A stretch of 64,000 nucleotides of DNA from Alectoria sarmentosa (Eukaryota > Ascomycota > Lecanoromycetes > Lecanorales > Parmeliaceae): contig WOGZ01000066.1 in the NCBI GenBank assembly GCA_009733775.1, positions 1-64,000 on the forward strand. Reading direction: 5' to 3'. This document shows positions 34,439 through 45,129 of the stretch, one piece after another; the stretch's first letter is position 1; every line of letters begins with the position of its first letter. Made by a program: the position numbers and the translations under genes. The notes under the pieces are model-generated. The model made no database searches. It was not told the DNA's origin and saw only the letters and a list, made by a program, of their open reading frames with translations.

Positions 34439-36565
34439 ATGAGCACTTACACCGACCCCGAACAGATCGCTACTGCCTATTCGACTCTCCAACAGATCTT
34501 CAAATCAGGCAAGACCAAATCCAGCGCATGGCGGATATGGCAGCTCAAGCAGGTTTGGTGGATGGTAGCCGACAACGAAGAAGCCATGGTCAAAGTCCTT
34601 CATTCCGACCTCAACAGACACGATTTCGAATCCTATTGGCTTGATGTTGGGGGAGTAAAGCGCGACATTCTCGATCACATCAAGCATCTCGAAACTTGGA
34701 CAGCGGATGATATTCCCGATGCCGGCTTCCTGTTCGGAACCCTCTGTGGAGCACGCATTCGTAAGGAGCCGTTGGGAGTCATACTGATCTTAGGTACATA
34801 GAACGCCCCGTTCGTCGTTACTCTTGCGCCAATGGTCGCAGCGATTGCGGCTGGTTGCGCTGTCTTGGTAAAACCTTCGGGAATCACAATGGCTTCTCAG
34901 GATTTTATGGCGGAGATCTTGCCAAAGTATCTGGATCAGGAGGCCATTCAGATAGTCACTGGAGGCCCGAAGGAGACCGGGCTGATCTTGGAGCGTCGTT
35001 TCGATTCAATTTTTTATACGGGCTCGTCGAAAATTGCCAAATTTGTGTCTGCAGCAGCAGCAAAGCACTTGACTCCAACTGTACTGGAATTAGGCGGACA
35101 AGCCCCTTGCATTGTCACTGGGTCAGCGGATATCGATTCTGCTGCGAAACGTATTACGTACAGCAAATCCCTCAACTCAGGCCAGATTTGTTTGGCTGCT
35201 AATCATGTCTTTTTCGATCCAAGTGTTCATGATAAATTTGTTGAGCGAGCGATACACTGGCTCGGCCAGTTCTTGAAAGGCGATGGCAAAGATCAAGAAA
35301 CTCGTATTGTCAATGAGCGCAACTACGACCGTTTGGTCGAGCTTGTGAATCGGTCTAGAGGGAATGTTGCGTATGGTGGTGATAAGAGTCGGGAAGATAG
35401 ATACATTCAGCCGACTCTTGTCACGAATGTGAACATGCAAGGTGAGCTATATCATTCTCACGCTTGATCAGCATGTACCACGGTGTCGCCATGATGCATG
35501 ATCGAGGCCGAGCGACGAGTGTACTGTTTTCAGGACACCATGCTTCCACGGGTGTTGCCCTGGCACGCTTCATCATCGCTTGCAACGCCAATCGGTACAC
35601 GGGTTCCTTCGCGTCCCCGCATGGAACAGAATGGAACTCAATGAGGGCCTGCCAAAATCGCACCATTCTGAAAAATACCGATGTCTCTAACTCCACAACA
35701 ACGCCACAAGATAGATGACTTGTGGTACGACGATAACTTTTCACGAACCTTCTCTACAAGTTTCGTACTAAGTCTTTTCGCTTAGCTTTTATCTTCACGA
35801 ATTCATCTTGCTCTGGAGATTGCCCTCATTGAAGTCCATCTTGTTCTGTGCGAGGCGTCCTGCCTAGGACACTGGAGAGAGAAATCCACTGACAAACCCT
35901 TCCACTAGACTCTCTGATGTCCGAAGAGATCTTCGGTCCCCTCCTCCCTATCATAAAGATGGATTACCACCAAGCATGCTCACTAACGTCCAAAGGCGAG
36001 CACCCTCTGGGTCTCTACATCTTCAGCACCAGCCAAGCCGAAATCGACGAAAGTATGTCTCATCCCCCTTTGTTTGTTGATGTGCGACGTTCACACAATA
36101 CCTAACATCCTCCACACGGTCCTCTCGAAGACCAACTCCGGCGGAGTAACAATAAACGACATAATGATCCACGCCGGCGTCCCCAACACGCCCTTTGGTG
36201 GCGTAGGTAAGTCCGGCACTGGTGCTTACCACGGTCGTTATGGCTTCGACGCTTTTACGCATCGGAGGCCGGTGGTTTATGTGCCTGGTTGGATGGATTA
36301 TTTGTTTGGGTTTCGGTATCCGCCGTATGATAAGAGACATGTTTCTAAGGTTACTATCAATAAGCCTGGGTTTAAGAGGGGAGAAGGTTTGGAGGATCAG
36401 GTGATTGGTGATGGGAAGACGGGGAGATTGGTGGTGATGATGGGAAAGTGGGCCATTATTGCAGTGGGAATGGCGTTGGTGGATGCGACAATGGGGGGGA
36501 GGCCGAGGTTGTTGGAGGTTTTAAAGGTTTGGGTGGATGGTCTGAGGTCCCTGTTGCCGATGTAA
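34439..36565 (+). pseudogene. Class-3 fatty aldehyde dehydrogenase, disrupted
   Basis: The frame from the ATG at 34439 shows the class-3 ALDH fold throughout: KEPLGVILILGT, APMVAAIAAG, LVKPSG, the general-base Glu in LELGGQAP, the catalytic Cys in SGQICLA, EEIFGPLLPI, and a C-terminal hydrophobic tail (WAIIAVGMALVDATM) typical of membrane-anchored fatty aldehyde dehydrogenases. Two lesions are visible. An in-frame TAG at 34799-34801 stands where the family has Trp in GTWNYPF; the frame continues unchanged after it. The third exon would need an acceptor at 36118-36119, but the bases are GG instead of AG (CACACGG|TC). The second intron (35442-35908, 467 bp, GTGAGC...CACTAG) joins phase perfectly (NMQ-D-SLMSEE) but is several times longer than any other intron here. 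This is a recent pseudogene, barring sequencing error. Confidence 0.83.
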
Positions 36566-37021
36566 GAAGTCACAGTTCCAGACGCTCTTCTTGTTCCCAG
36601 CACATGGCCTGCTTGGGCTGAGCGCGGCTTGGCACTGCCTACATATGTGGGCTTCACAGCATAGCATGATCAGTTCTTCATAGCTATCCGTTCACACTGC
36701 TACGAATACTCCAAGCCTTTTGCACCTGATCTCAGTTCATAACATAAACCTGGAGTCAGAAAATTGGAACGAGCGATTGTTCGACGATGTGAAGCATGTC
36801 GTTGAAAGCCGCTTGTTTAAACCCTAAAGCCGGCACTAACTTATCTCCTTACTTAGAGTAGGTCGTTTTGGAGCCGCAACAGGTTTTTCAGCTGCGATAG
36901 GAATATAGTCATCTTCTCATTCTCTCACGCTTTGGTAATTAGACCAGTTCCCAGAGCATTCTACACAACTTTTCTCCTGACATCCTTTTCTAGCCTGCTT
37001 CTAGTGCTGCGCAGATTCAGT
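36566..37021. other. Intergenic with a dispersed-repeat copy
   Basis: Contains one copy (about 36611-36690) of a repeat also found at 38981-39080. The rest is the promoter side of the membrane-protein gene. No ORF. Confidence 0.6.
36611..36690 (+). repeat. Dispersed repeat, copy A
   Basis: Shares AGCGCGGCTTGGC.CT, ACATAT, GGCTTCACAGCAT and TTCTTCATAGCT with 38981-39080 in the same order and spacing. Confidence 0.7.
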
Positions 37022-38155
37022 ATGGCCAACCTCCTCACAGTCGACGTCGCCGCTGCCAATGTCAGCAACACCACCTTCGCACACAAACTTCGCCTCATTG
37101 GAGGTCCTTTTGGCCTACAAGAGCTCGAGTCTGTCCTCAGCTTTCCTCAACGCTATGGCAAAAGCTGGACTATATCCACACGGACATCAGACGTCGTCGC
37201 CGCGGTCTTTACCATCCTAGTCTTAACCTATGCAATCGACCACTACTTGTTCAAGAGTCGATACCTTGTGCATATTGGTGGTGCTAAAAGAGAAAAAGAT
37301 CACGCGGCTGCCCTTGACAAGAAAGCCTCCCTCTATGAGAAGGAAGCTCTCATACTCGAATCTGGGCAGAAACGCGGTAATGATGAGGACAGCAACCTGG
37401 ATCCCAAACCAGAGCACGACTCTGAATCTCTAGCGTCAACAGCCCGTTCGCGACGAGTGTACAAACCCATCCAAACTCTGGCTATACTTTCTCTCCTTGC
37501 CATGTGTGATGGGAAAACGATGAAGGAGATTTCGTCTAAAACCCGCAAAGGAACACAGGAAGACTCAAGCGTAAAAGCTGATCCAAAAGGGGGGGTGGAT
37601 AGGTCTTCTCCTACTAGCCGGTGGGGTAGATTTGTTCAACACCCATGGTTACGAACAATGTTGGATTTTACCATATTATTTCTGGGCTCACTGGTCATGC
37701 TGGTCGTCTTTGCGTTTCACCTAATTTTCTGGCCATTGCTCCTTTCGCTCTTCATCGCGCTACAATGTGTCTTCTATGAGGATCTCAACCACAGCGCAAC
37801 AGTTCCGTGGCAATATATCGCCCTGAAGTCAACCCTTTACCTCACCTCTTGGACGATCATTGGAGTGACTTTTCTGATGAAGCCGAACCGATTACAAATC
37901 GTGCTTTGGAAGTGTTTCAAGTGGACCCACGCTGTAAACTGGTGGCTGTTCTGGGTCGGCCTCTATTCCTACGATCTTTGCGACTTTGTGGCCAGACGGA
38001 GCGGTTTCCACAATACCAGAATCACGAAGGAAGTGATTATGTTCCTCCTGCGGCCATCGCTTGTCGCGTACCTCTATTCTGGGGTGGTACGTGACGCTGT
38101 TGTCGCTGTGCGATTGGGCAACTTCTTTTGGAATAATGATATTACGAAATTATGA
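37022..38155 (+). CDS. Multi-pass membrane protein, unknown function
   Basis: Single exon. The ATG at 37022 (MANLLTVDVAAANVSN) gives 377 residues; the frame is open upstream but the 5' extension has no better ATG. Hydrophobic segments lie near residues 58-78 (VVAAVFTILVLTYAIDHYLF), two around 215-260 (FTILFLGSLVMLVVFAFHLI and WPLLLSLFIALQCVF), then ALKSTLYLTSWTIIGVTFLM and WWLFWVGLYSYDLC. A long charged loop with Lys/Glu/Asp and Ser runs separates the first segment from the others. No family motif is recognised. Confidence 0.7.
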   Translation: MANLLTVDVAAANVSNTTFAHKLRLIGGPFGLQELESVLSFPQRYGKSWTISTRTSDVVAAVFTILVLTYAIDHYLFKSRYLVHIGGAKREKDHAAALDKKASLYEKEALILESGQKRGNDEDSNLDPKPEHDSESLASTARSRRVYKPIQTLAILSLLAMCDGKTMKEISSKTRKGTQEDSSVKADPKGGVDRSSPTSRWGRFVQHPWLRTMLDFTILFLGSLVMLVVFAFHLIFWPLLLSLFIALQCVFYEDLNHSATVPWQYIALKSTLYLTSWTIIGVTFLMKPNRLQIVLWKCFKWTHAVNWWLFWVGLYSYDLCDFVARRSGFHNTRITKEVIMFLLRPSLVAYLYSGVVRDAVVAVRLGNFFWNNDITKL

Positions 38156-38639
38156 GACTTTGATAGTTTTTACGGCGTCTTTATGAAATGGTATGAGAAG
38201 TGACTTTGGATGGCGTGCAGGCGTCAAGTTCTTGCAGAGGGTTGAAGGCACCGCCCGCCCCGCCCATTATGTCGTCGTTCAGGATCAGATCGGCTTGGAG
38301 CAAACGTACCTAGAGACCCACAAGCTGTGCTACCTCTTCGGTCGGGCAACGAAGGCAGTGTCAAACTGCCCTCCAGCTTACTAGGCCGACCTTCTCTGCG
38401 AGCGTGCTAGATGCTATCTGTAATTAGGTTGTTTCAAATTTTTGATTTTTATAGGTTTTGTTACGGATTCCTCTACCTGACATCCCGATTAGGCTTAGCG
38501 CCTTGGCATTGCCGCACTGCAGAGACTTCTTCTTCTGCAGGCCACCCGCATTCCTACATCATTCATACATTACACATTACACACATACATATGTTCCACA
38601 TTAGGACTTGTCCTTGACAGGTTTCTAATTAAGGCTTGA

Positions 38640-38940
38640 ATGTTCAATATCTTATCGTAATCATTATTCATTATAAACGAAATACGTTTAAAGAAAAATT
38701 ATAAAATTGTTTATCTTAAAATTAAACAGATTATAAATAAATATAATAAAGAAAATTTGTGCATTCATAGTTTATGATTATTTTATTACGTGATATTATG
38801 ATTTTAAAAAAAAGAATTTATATATTATTCTTTAAAACATTCATAATATTTTATTAAATATTTTTTGATAAAATTTTCTTGATATTTTAAAATGTAATAA
38901 ATGAAAGTTTAAGTTATTTATTAACTATCGAATTATCTGG
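38640..38940. repeat. Isolated AT-rich, RIP-like island
   Basis: A roughly 300-bp tract of AT-dominated sequence with sharp edges against balanced DNA. Probably a small decayed transposon fragment. No LTR or terminal repeat could be assigned. Confidence 0.55.
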
Positions 38941-38980
38941 CGAGTAAGATACTATTGTCATGGTTCCAGCCCACAGCCTT

Positions 38981-39080
38981 ACATGACCCGATTGGGCCTA
39001 GCGCGGCTTGGCGCTACTCACATATTCGGCTTCACAGCATGTATTTCTCTTCATAGCTGTTATTTCGTTCATATCGGAAT
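38981..39080 (+). repeat. Dispersed repeat, copy B
   Basis: Matches copy A at 36611-36690. A weaker third copy, GATTAGGCTTAGCGCCTTGG, lies at 38479-38515. All are in the same orientation and within 2.5 kb. Confidence 0.7.
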
Positions 39081-39982
39081 ACAAGCATTCAGCATCATTC
39101 CGTTCCCTGACACTATCCTCTAGTCAAACAGTTCGTCTGAACCTCGTTTAGAACAGTATCTTATATGCAAAGGGTTTTTATAACACTGTGGTATCGTATA
39201 ATCTGAGGCGCTAGTCATATATCTTAATAAGCATATTATGATCAATCGGAGAGGTCGGAGAGGCGCTTTATCAAAATAGAAGCTGCCGGAGTATACATAC
39301 CATGATTCTCATATAGGATCCCTGTTATCAATCAATTCATCATACAATATGTCTTGCTAACCAGGAGAGTACCTCTTGAAACGGAGGTACGCGCCCAGGA
39401 TGACTATATATATGAAAAAAAGATAATACCTGTTGCCAGGGTATAAGACACGGCAATTGTATTGTATCTATTCCGCTACACCGTTATTTTACTTGAATTG
39501 CTATTTCAGGCCTGCTGGAATTGTTATTTCAGGTCTTTTGGGAGGACTCTTGACTGTAACGGAGTAGGTACATATGAATTTGCCCTACCTTGTGAGGATT
39601 AAGTACCATTACTCAGCAGACTACTGGGATTGATATCTTACAGTCTAATTATGGCCTACGTCTGAAAAACGTCATTTTGAACGGTATCTTATGTGCAATA
39701 CTATCTTATAACGCTGTAGTATCTTACTTGCCAGATAACCTGGTAGTTACTTTATTTTATAAATTGAGAATTGGAAATTTTGAGTAAATTTAAATAATTT
39801 GTTTAATGACCTCTCCCGCCGCTACTAAGCGACGTAGTTCACTGTGACTTGTAGAATGCATCAATCAAGCCTCCCACAAATATGAATTCCCATGAACCTG
39901 TCAACGTCGTTTCCTCTCATGCCCATCGTCATGGTCGGCGGGGCCTGACACAGCCCGGCGTCTCCAAAGGTGCTAAGAAACA

Positions 39983-40612
39983 ATGACCACCGCCTATCCA
40001 CCCGCCGTCCACCACTCCAGCACCCGCCTCTCCACCTCGGAAACCCTCTCCCTCCTCTCCGCCTACCTCGACGCCACAACCACGGACCCCTCCCTCCACC
40101 CCAGCGCTCACCTCACCGAGCACGGCCCCGTCGCGCCGTCATCGGGTCCCAACACCGGTCTCGTACTGCACAATCTCAGGCGAGTCGAAGCTGGGCTCCG
40201 GGGGGAGAACCTGGGGGAAGATTCAACATTCCAGAAGTACGGGGGCGATGGATTGCCGGAGTTGATGCCGAATGGCGTAGCTGAGGATGCAGCTGAATAC
40301 GATTATCGGGGTTCCGCGAATAATGAGCAGGGAGATGTGGAGATGGAGGGCGAGTGGCAGGATAAAGAGGAGTTTGAGAGGCAGCAGGAGCTCGTGCAAG
40401 GGGATATTGGCCAGAGGGATAATGCTGTTGATGACGGCTTCGAAGAAGAGGGAGGGGTTGTACCTCGTGTGAAGGCTACGTGGGGGCCCCAGGATAGAGA
40501 AGCGAGGAAGAGAGCGAAGAAGGAGAGGGTTAAGAAAGTTCAGAAGGAAAACGAAGCACGAAAGCAAATGGAGAACGCTGCGAAAAAGCAGATGGATGCT
40601 GAACAGGGCTGA
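39983..40612 (+). CDS. Acidic/basic protein, possibly RNA polymerase I subunit RPA14-like
   Basis: Single exon of 209 residues. The N-terminal half has STSETLSLLSAYLDATTTD, TEHGPVAPSSGPNTGLVLHN, LRRVEAGLRGENLG and then YGGDGLPELM. I associate this pattern with a conserved fungal nuclear protein annotated as an RPA14-like RNA polymerase I subunit. The C-terminal half is very acidic, then a Lys/Arg/Glu helix (REARKRAKKERVKKVQKENE). No membrane segment. The family name is from memory of similar fungal proteins and is tentative; the gene itself is well supported by length and composition. Confidence 0.55.
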   Translation: MTTAYPPAVHHSSTRLSTSETLSLLSAYLDATTTDPSLHPSAHLTEHGPVAPSSGPNTGLVLHNLRRVEAGLRGENLGEDSTFQKYGGDGLPELMPNGVAEDAAEYDYRGSANNEQGDVEMEGEWQDKEEFERQQELVQGDIGQRDNAVDDGFEEEGGVVPRVKATWGPQDREARKRAKKERVKKVQKENEARKQMENAAKKQMDAEQG

Positions 40613-40709
40613 ATGGGAAAGTTGGACGTCGATCAACGCTCCTCCAAATGCTACATTTCAAGGTCTAAATCCTAGGCTCACTAATTCGGATGATATAACT
40701 TTTTGGACG

Positions 40710-42294
40710 CTACAGCTCTCTGTCTGAAGCTTTGACCGGTTTCTCTTCGTCCACCCTCTTCGCGTCCGCCTTCTTCTCATCTCCATAATATCCAAGCGCT
40801 CCGAGCCTCTCCGGTAGGATAGGATGCGAGAAGTGGTAGCTCGCGTACATCCAGTCAGCGTTCATGGTGCTGAGGTTCTGGATTTGCAGCTTGATAAGGG
40901 AGCTGGCAAGGTCTTTGGAGTAGCCGAGCTTTACCGCGAATTCGTCTAGTTGAAATGTTAGAGTGGTTATTGACATTTCTAGAAGTGGAAACATATACCG
41001 GCTTGGAACTCGAACTTTCTGCTCAGAACGTTCATCAATAACTTCACCACCGTGTCCATTGGGGCGAGGGCGTCAGAGAAGAGGATGAAGCCAATGATGA
41101 TAGGGAATTCCTTGTGGAAGCCGAAGGATTGGTAGAGGGAGCGATTGTTGATGAAGACAGAGAAGAGGGCGAAGATGTAGAATGTATGGAACTAGAAAAT
41201 GTCAGAAGTTTGTTTACTGTTGGCTGGGCTAGTTACTGACCTGTGAGATTCCAAGTAATTTGGTCGTGTGCCCAAGACTCCAATGTCCAAGCTCATGTGC
41301 CAACACTCCAACGACTTCTTCCGTCTCGCTCTTCTCAATCAAGGTGTCGTAGATGACAATGTGCTTCTTCCATGGCAGACCGTAAAAGTACGCGTTGCTG
41401 TGAGCACTTCGCTTGCTACCGTCGATCACGTAGAGCGAGTTCAAAGGGAACTGTAATCTCTTAGCCAGATTTTCAACGCCAGTCTTCAGAGGACCTTGTT
41501 CGAGTGGTGACAGCTTGTTGAAGAGAGGCAAGATGAAGATCGGATATATGGTAATGGCGAAGAGCGACACGACTACCGAGAACAGCCACAGGTAGTAGAA
41601 GAAGCTGTTGCCCGTCTTTTGCACAATGGCCAGGAACCCGCTAAGCAGAGGAGCTCCAAAGACAACCATCAGAGCCTGGCCTTTGATCATGTCCGTAACC
41701 CAGAGCTTCACTGTCGACTTGTTGAATCCATACTTCTCTTCTAAGACAAACGTGCTATAGTAGGACGTGGGTATGCTCAAAAGCGTTGTAATAATATTAT
41801 ACGTGAAGAAGAAGATCAGTGTATGTACGATCTCGCCTTGGTATTTGGCAGGTGTATATTGAGTGAGCCAGATGCCGGTCAGGCTCCAAAGCTTGGGTAG
41901 GAGATCGTAGTAGATGATGCCATAGTTCTGGATTTGGCTGTACAGGTTGGCGACAAAGCCGAACTTTGCTTTTGCGCGACCATATGCCTACCAAAAAACA
42001 TCGTTAGCTAGGATCATGTTTAGCTGGAGTTAAGGCTACGCACCTGGCTCTTGTCGAACACCTCTTGTGAGACCTCTCCCTCAAGTGCTTTCGGAGGCTT
42101 CTTCTCCTGCAAGACTCTATACTGGCGCGCCGAGAGGAAGCTTTCAAACAAGTATTCTGCAAGGGAAAAGCCAACAATGAGCTTCTTCCATGGAAAACCA
42201 GGCCTATCAAGGAAACGTCCTAAACGCTATAGTAGTCATTAGCTTATGAACATGGCAACAAAAAGTGACGGCACATTACCTGAAGGAGATCCAT
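40710..42294 (-). CDS. STE24: CAAX prenyl protease 1 (Ste24)
   Basis: ER/nuclear-envelope zinc metalloprotease that removes the -AAX tripeptide from prenylated proteins and, in yeast, also processes the a-factor precursor. Five exons: 42294-42280, 42226-42044, 41987-41241, 41191-40999 and 40945-40710. The first exon encodes only MDLLQ. The product is 457 residues, normal for the family. The zinc site HELGHW lies in exon 3, and the C-terminal Glu/Asp region reads QADEFAVKLGY. Hydrophobic segments are spread through the first 200 residues, and FYYLWLFSVVVSLFAITIYP is clear. It is divergent from mevalonate kinase with about 400 bp between starts. Confidence 0.95.
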
Positions 42295-42698
42295 GGTTGT
42301 AAATTATCCAATTCAAAAGGTTGTGATATTTATAAAGAAAGGCGTCTTCGTGAACCATGAGGGCGAGATGTGTCTTCAGAGCTACGGCAACTCTTAGGCA
42401 TGCGATGCCAAGCCTTTAGGGACATGACGGCCTTAACCGACTGTTTTCCGTTGCCAAAAACAGGAGCTCCCCTCGGGGTTTCACAAGACAAGATGCAGCT
42501 TCGGGCAACCTGGAGAAGGTGGCAAAACCACACTTCTAATACTTTTGAGGAACTCAGCTAGCAGTACCTGGCTGTGGTACGCTTTGAGGACATGAAAAAT
42601 CTCGAGAAAGGCTACCAGAAATATGGTAAGATCTGGGCCAGCAGGCTTTCAAAGAAAGAAGCGACAGTCCTCGCGAATCTTCAGAGCATTAGGCAGAC
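42295..42698. promoter_or_regulatory. Shared divergent promoter STE24 / mevalonate kinase
   Basis: 404 bp separate the two start codons, so the genes share a bidirectional promoter. I could not identify a specific element. Confidence 0.6.
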
Positions 42699-44144
42699 AT
42701 GAACGGACCTCTCGAGAACAAGATGGCGTCCTCGAGTATCAATGGCAAAGGCCAACCAAAACCCTCGAAGCCCAGGATGAACAGGAAGATCTCCTCACCC
42801 ATGAACCCAGCTTTTATGACCTCTGCACCTGGCAAGGTCATTGTATATGGAGAACATGCGGTAGTACATGGAAAAGCAGCAATGGCTGCAGCAATCTCTT
42901 TACGGTCATACCTTCTTGTCACCACACTCTCAAAATCTCAGCGAACGATGTCCCTAGAATTCCCAGATATTGGTCTCAGCCACACGTGGGACATTGACGC
43001 TCTGCCCTGGTCTACATTCTCGCATCCTTCAAAGAAAAAGCTGTACTATGACCTAGTCACCACCCTCGACCCTGATCTTATCGAAGCCATGCAGCCTCAT
43101 CTCTCAGACGTCTCCCCCAAAGCCAAAGGTGAACACAAGAAAATACATCAAGCTGCCGCATCAGCATTCCTCTATCTCTTCCTTTCTCTCGGTAACCAGT
43201 CTTTCCCCGGGAGCATTTATGCCCTCCGTTCCACCCTCCCCATCGGCGCTGGACTCGGGAGCAGCGCCAGCATAAGTGTCTGTCTCAGCTCAGCCTTGCT
43301 CTTACAAATACGCACCCTAGCTGGACCTCATCCAGACCAGCCTTCCGAGGAAGCAGAGTTGCAGGTCGAGCGAATAAACCGCTGGGCCTTCGTCGCCGAA
43401 ATGTGCATCCACGGTAACCCCAGTGGTGTAGACAACACTGTCTCCTCGGGCGGAAAAGCCGTCCTCTTCAAGCGCGAAGACTACACAAGACCGCCCAAAG
43501 TAATACCGCTGCGCAATTTCCCCGAGCTTCCTTTGTTGCTGGTCAACACCAAACAGGCCCGCTCCACAGCAACAGAAGTAGCCAAAGTCGGAGCATTGAA
43601 GGAGTCTTTACCTGTAATTACAGAAGCAATCCTCAGCACAATCGACGCTGTCACGGAGTCTGCCTACAAACTCATCACATCCGCTACTTTTAACAAAGAG
43701 GACCCGCATACAACCGAAACTCTCGGCAAATTAATGAATGTCAACCACGGCCAGCTAGTCTCCCTGGGCGTTTCCCACCCGCGTCTTGAGCGTATTAGAG
43801 AACTGGTGGATTTGGTTGGTGTGGGTTGGACGAAGTTGACAGGTGCCGGGGGAGGCGGCAGTACGATCACATTACTTAAGCCAGACGCATCGCCCAAAGC
43901 ACTCCAGGAGCTGGAAGAGAAGCTGGATGCAGAGGACTTTGAGAGGTTCGAGACGACGCTTGGCGGCGATGGAGTGGGCGTGCTATGGCCAGCTGTTCTC
44001 AGAGACGAGGGTGAAGAGGAAGGAGGGATCGAGATCGATCAGCAGAAATTCCTTGAGGCGGAGGGGGAAGCCGGGGTGGAAAGCCTGGTTGGGGTAGGAG
44101 GCGGACGAGAGAAGAGAGACGGGTGGAAGTTCTGGAGGGTTTAG
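42699..44144 (+). CDS. ERG12: Mevalonate kinase
   Basis: GHMP kinase that phosphorylates mevalonate to 5-phosphomevalonate in the sterol/isoprenoid pathway. Single exon, 481 residues. Signatures: APGKVIVYGEHAVVHGKAA near residue 45; the ATP-binding loop LPIGAGLGSSASISV near 180; GNPSGVDNTVSSGG near 245 with the catalytic Asp; and the C-terminal KLTGAGGGGSTI near 380. An alternative in-frame ATG (MASSS, codon 9) could also serve as the start. The C-terminus has an acidic, Gly-rich extension of about 50 residues, as in other filamentous fungi. Confidence 0.95.
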   Translation: MNGPLENKMASSSINGKGQPKPSKPRMNRKISSPMNPAFMTSAPGKVIVYGEHAVVHGKAAMAAAISLRSYLLVTTLSKSQRTMSLEFPDIGLSHTWDIDALPWSTFSHPSKKKLYYDLVTTLDPDLIEAMQPHLSDVSPKAKGEHKKIHQAAASAFLYLFLSLGNQSFPGSIYALRSTLPIGAGLGSSASISVCLSSALLLQIRTLAGPHPDQPSEEAELQVERINRWAFVAEMCIHGNPSGVDNTVSSGGKAVLFKREDYTRPPKVIPLRNFPELPLLLVNTKQARSTATEVAKVGALKESLPVITEAILSTIDAVTESAYKLITSATFNKEDPHTTETLGKLMNVNHGQLVSLGVSHPRLERIRELVDLVGVGWTKLTGAGGGGSTITLLKPDASPKALQELEEKLDAEDFERFETTLGGDGVGVLWPAVLRDEGEEEGGIEIDQQKFLEAEGEAGVESLVGVGGGREKRDGWKFWRV

Positions 44145-45129
44145 GGAAAGACCTCCTCGACCGTGCGGTCGCTTAATGTCACATTATTCACGCATTTTAG
44201 AAAGACAGAAAGGCTCAAGCCGGTTTAATAATGATCAGCTAACTCTATGTTCAGACCCTCAAAACGCTGACCTGAAAACAAACTCTAAGCGGTCTGTGAT
44301 CCCAAGTTCCATCATCTAATATGGCTTAGATACGACATTGACTGAACCTTCAGACCTCCTTCTCGCCCTCATCTTCGTCGGCAGCCCCATCTCCCCATTG
44401 AAAGCCGCGTCAACATCCTCTCCATCAAAAACCACAAACCCAACCCACCTCTCCAACCTCCAAACCCCCATCCCTGTATCCCTACAGCTTACTCCCCCAT
44501 ACAAGCACGATAATGAGCGCTACGTTCTCCAACCCCAGATCCTGAAATCAATTTTTCATCAAAAGAAAATTCCACTCGAACTGTATATACAAACCCAACC
44601 AAGTCCAGCAGCTACCATGAGAGTTCCAAGCCACCCACCCACCCATTCGGATTTCACATTCTTGCCCGCACCGTCGAGATTGGATAGTCACAGGTTGCAA
44701 TTTCGAGAACCTGTGGCGGCAGATAAGGGAGGAAGGAATGGGTATTGTGTGGCTAATAGGTTAGATTGGATTGTTGGCGATGGGGTAGATTGTATGCAAT
44801 GGTTGCGGTGTTTCTTTCTTGAGGTTGAGAGTTTCAAAACAAGCTCTGTAGGCTTCTTTTTGATAATGCTCGAGGGCACCCGGGCTAATACTTACCGATG
44901 AGGGGATCGATCGGTCGGTATATCTTTGGTCACAAGCTAGGGCATCGCACGGGGGACGGCAGACGGAAAAGGACTGGATATGGGTGTGTGGGTCTATGAA
45001 CAAATTTCATTCTCTAGCCAAGGGGATTTTTGGCCATATCGACAAGCCGCCAGCAACAAGACAACGTTCATAGAGGAGTACTCGCAATGAGTGATTTTGA
45101 TTATGTTACATGCAAAATAATTCTGCAGT
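44145..45129. other. Intergenic, no supported gene
   Basis: Convergent spacer between mevalonate kinase and PRP39. An ORF at 44338-44901 begins without an ATG and is C-rich in its first half; I see no motif to support it. Confidence 0.45.

Larger units (their letters stand above)
38156..39982. other. Gene-free 1.8 kb with repeats and an AT-rich island
   Basis: Holds a short AT-rich island (about 38640-38940) that resembles the RIP-degraded block. It also has two further copies of the dispersed repeat (about 38479-38515, partial, and 38981-39080), a diverged repeat pair at 39144-39197 and 39672-39725, and a two-copy 24-bp tandem (TTGAATTGCTATTTCAGG-like) at about 39494-39535. No credible ORF. 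Confidence 0.65.

Noticed and set aside
34799..34801. Stop-codon readthrough or selenocysteine-like recoding in the aldehyde dehydrogenase
   Set aside because: The codon is TAG at a Trp site, no recoding signal is evident, and a second lesion is present, so a pseudogene is simpler.
44338..44901. 187-codon ORF between ERG12 and PRP39
   Set aside because: No ATG at its start, no motif, and skewed C-rich composition; likely non-coding.
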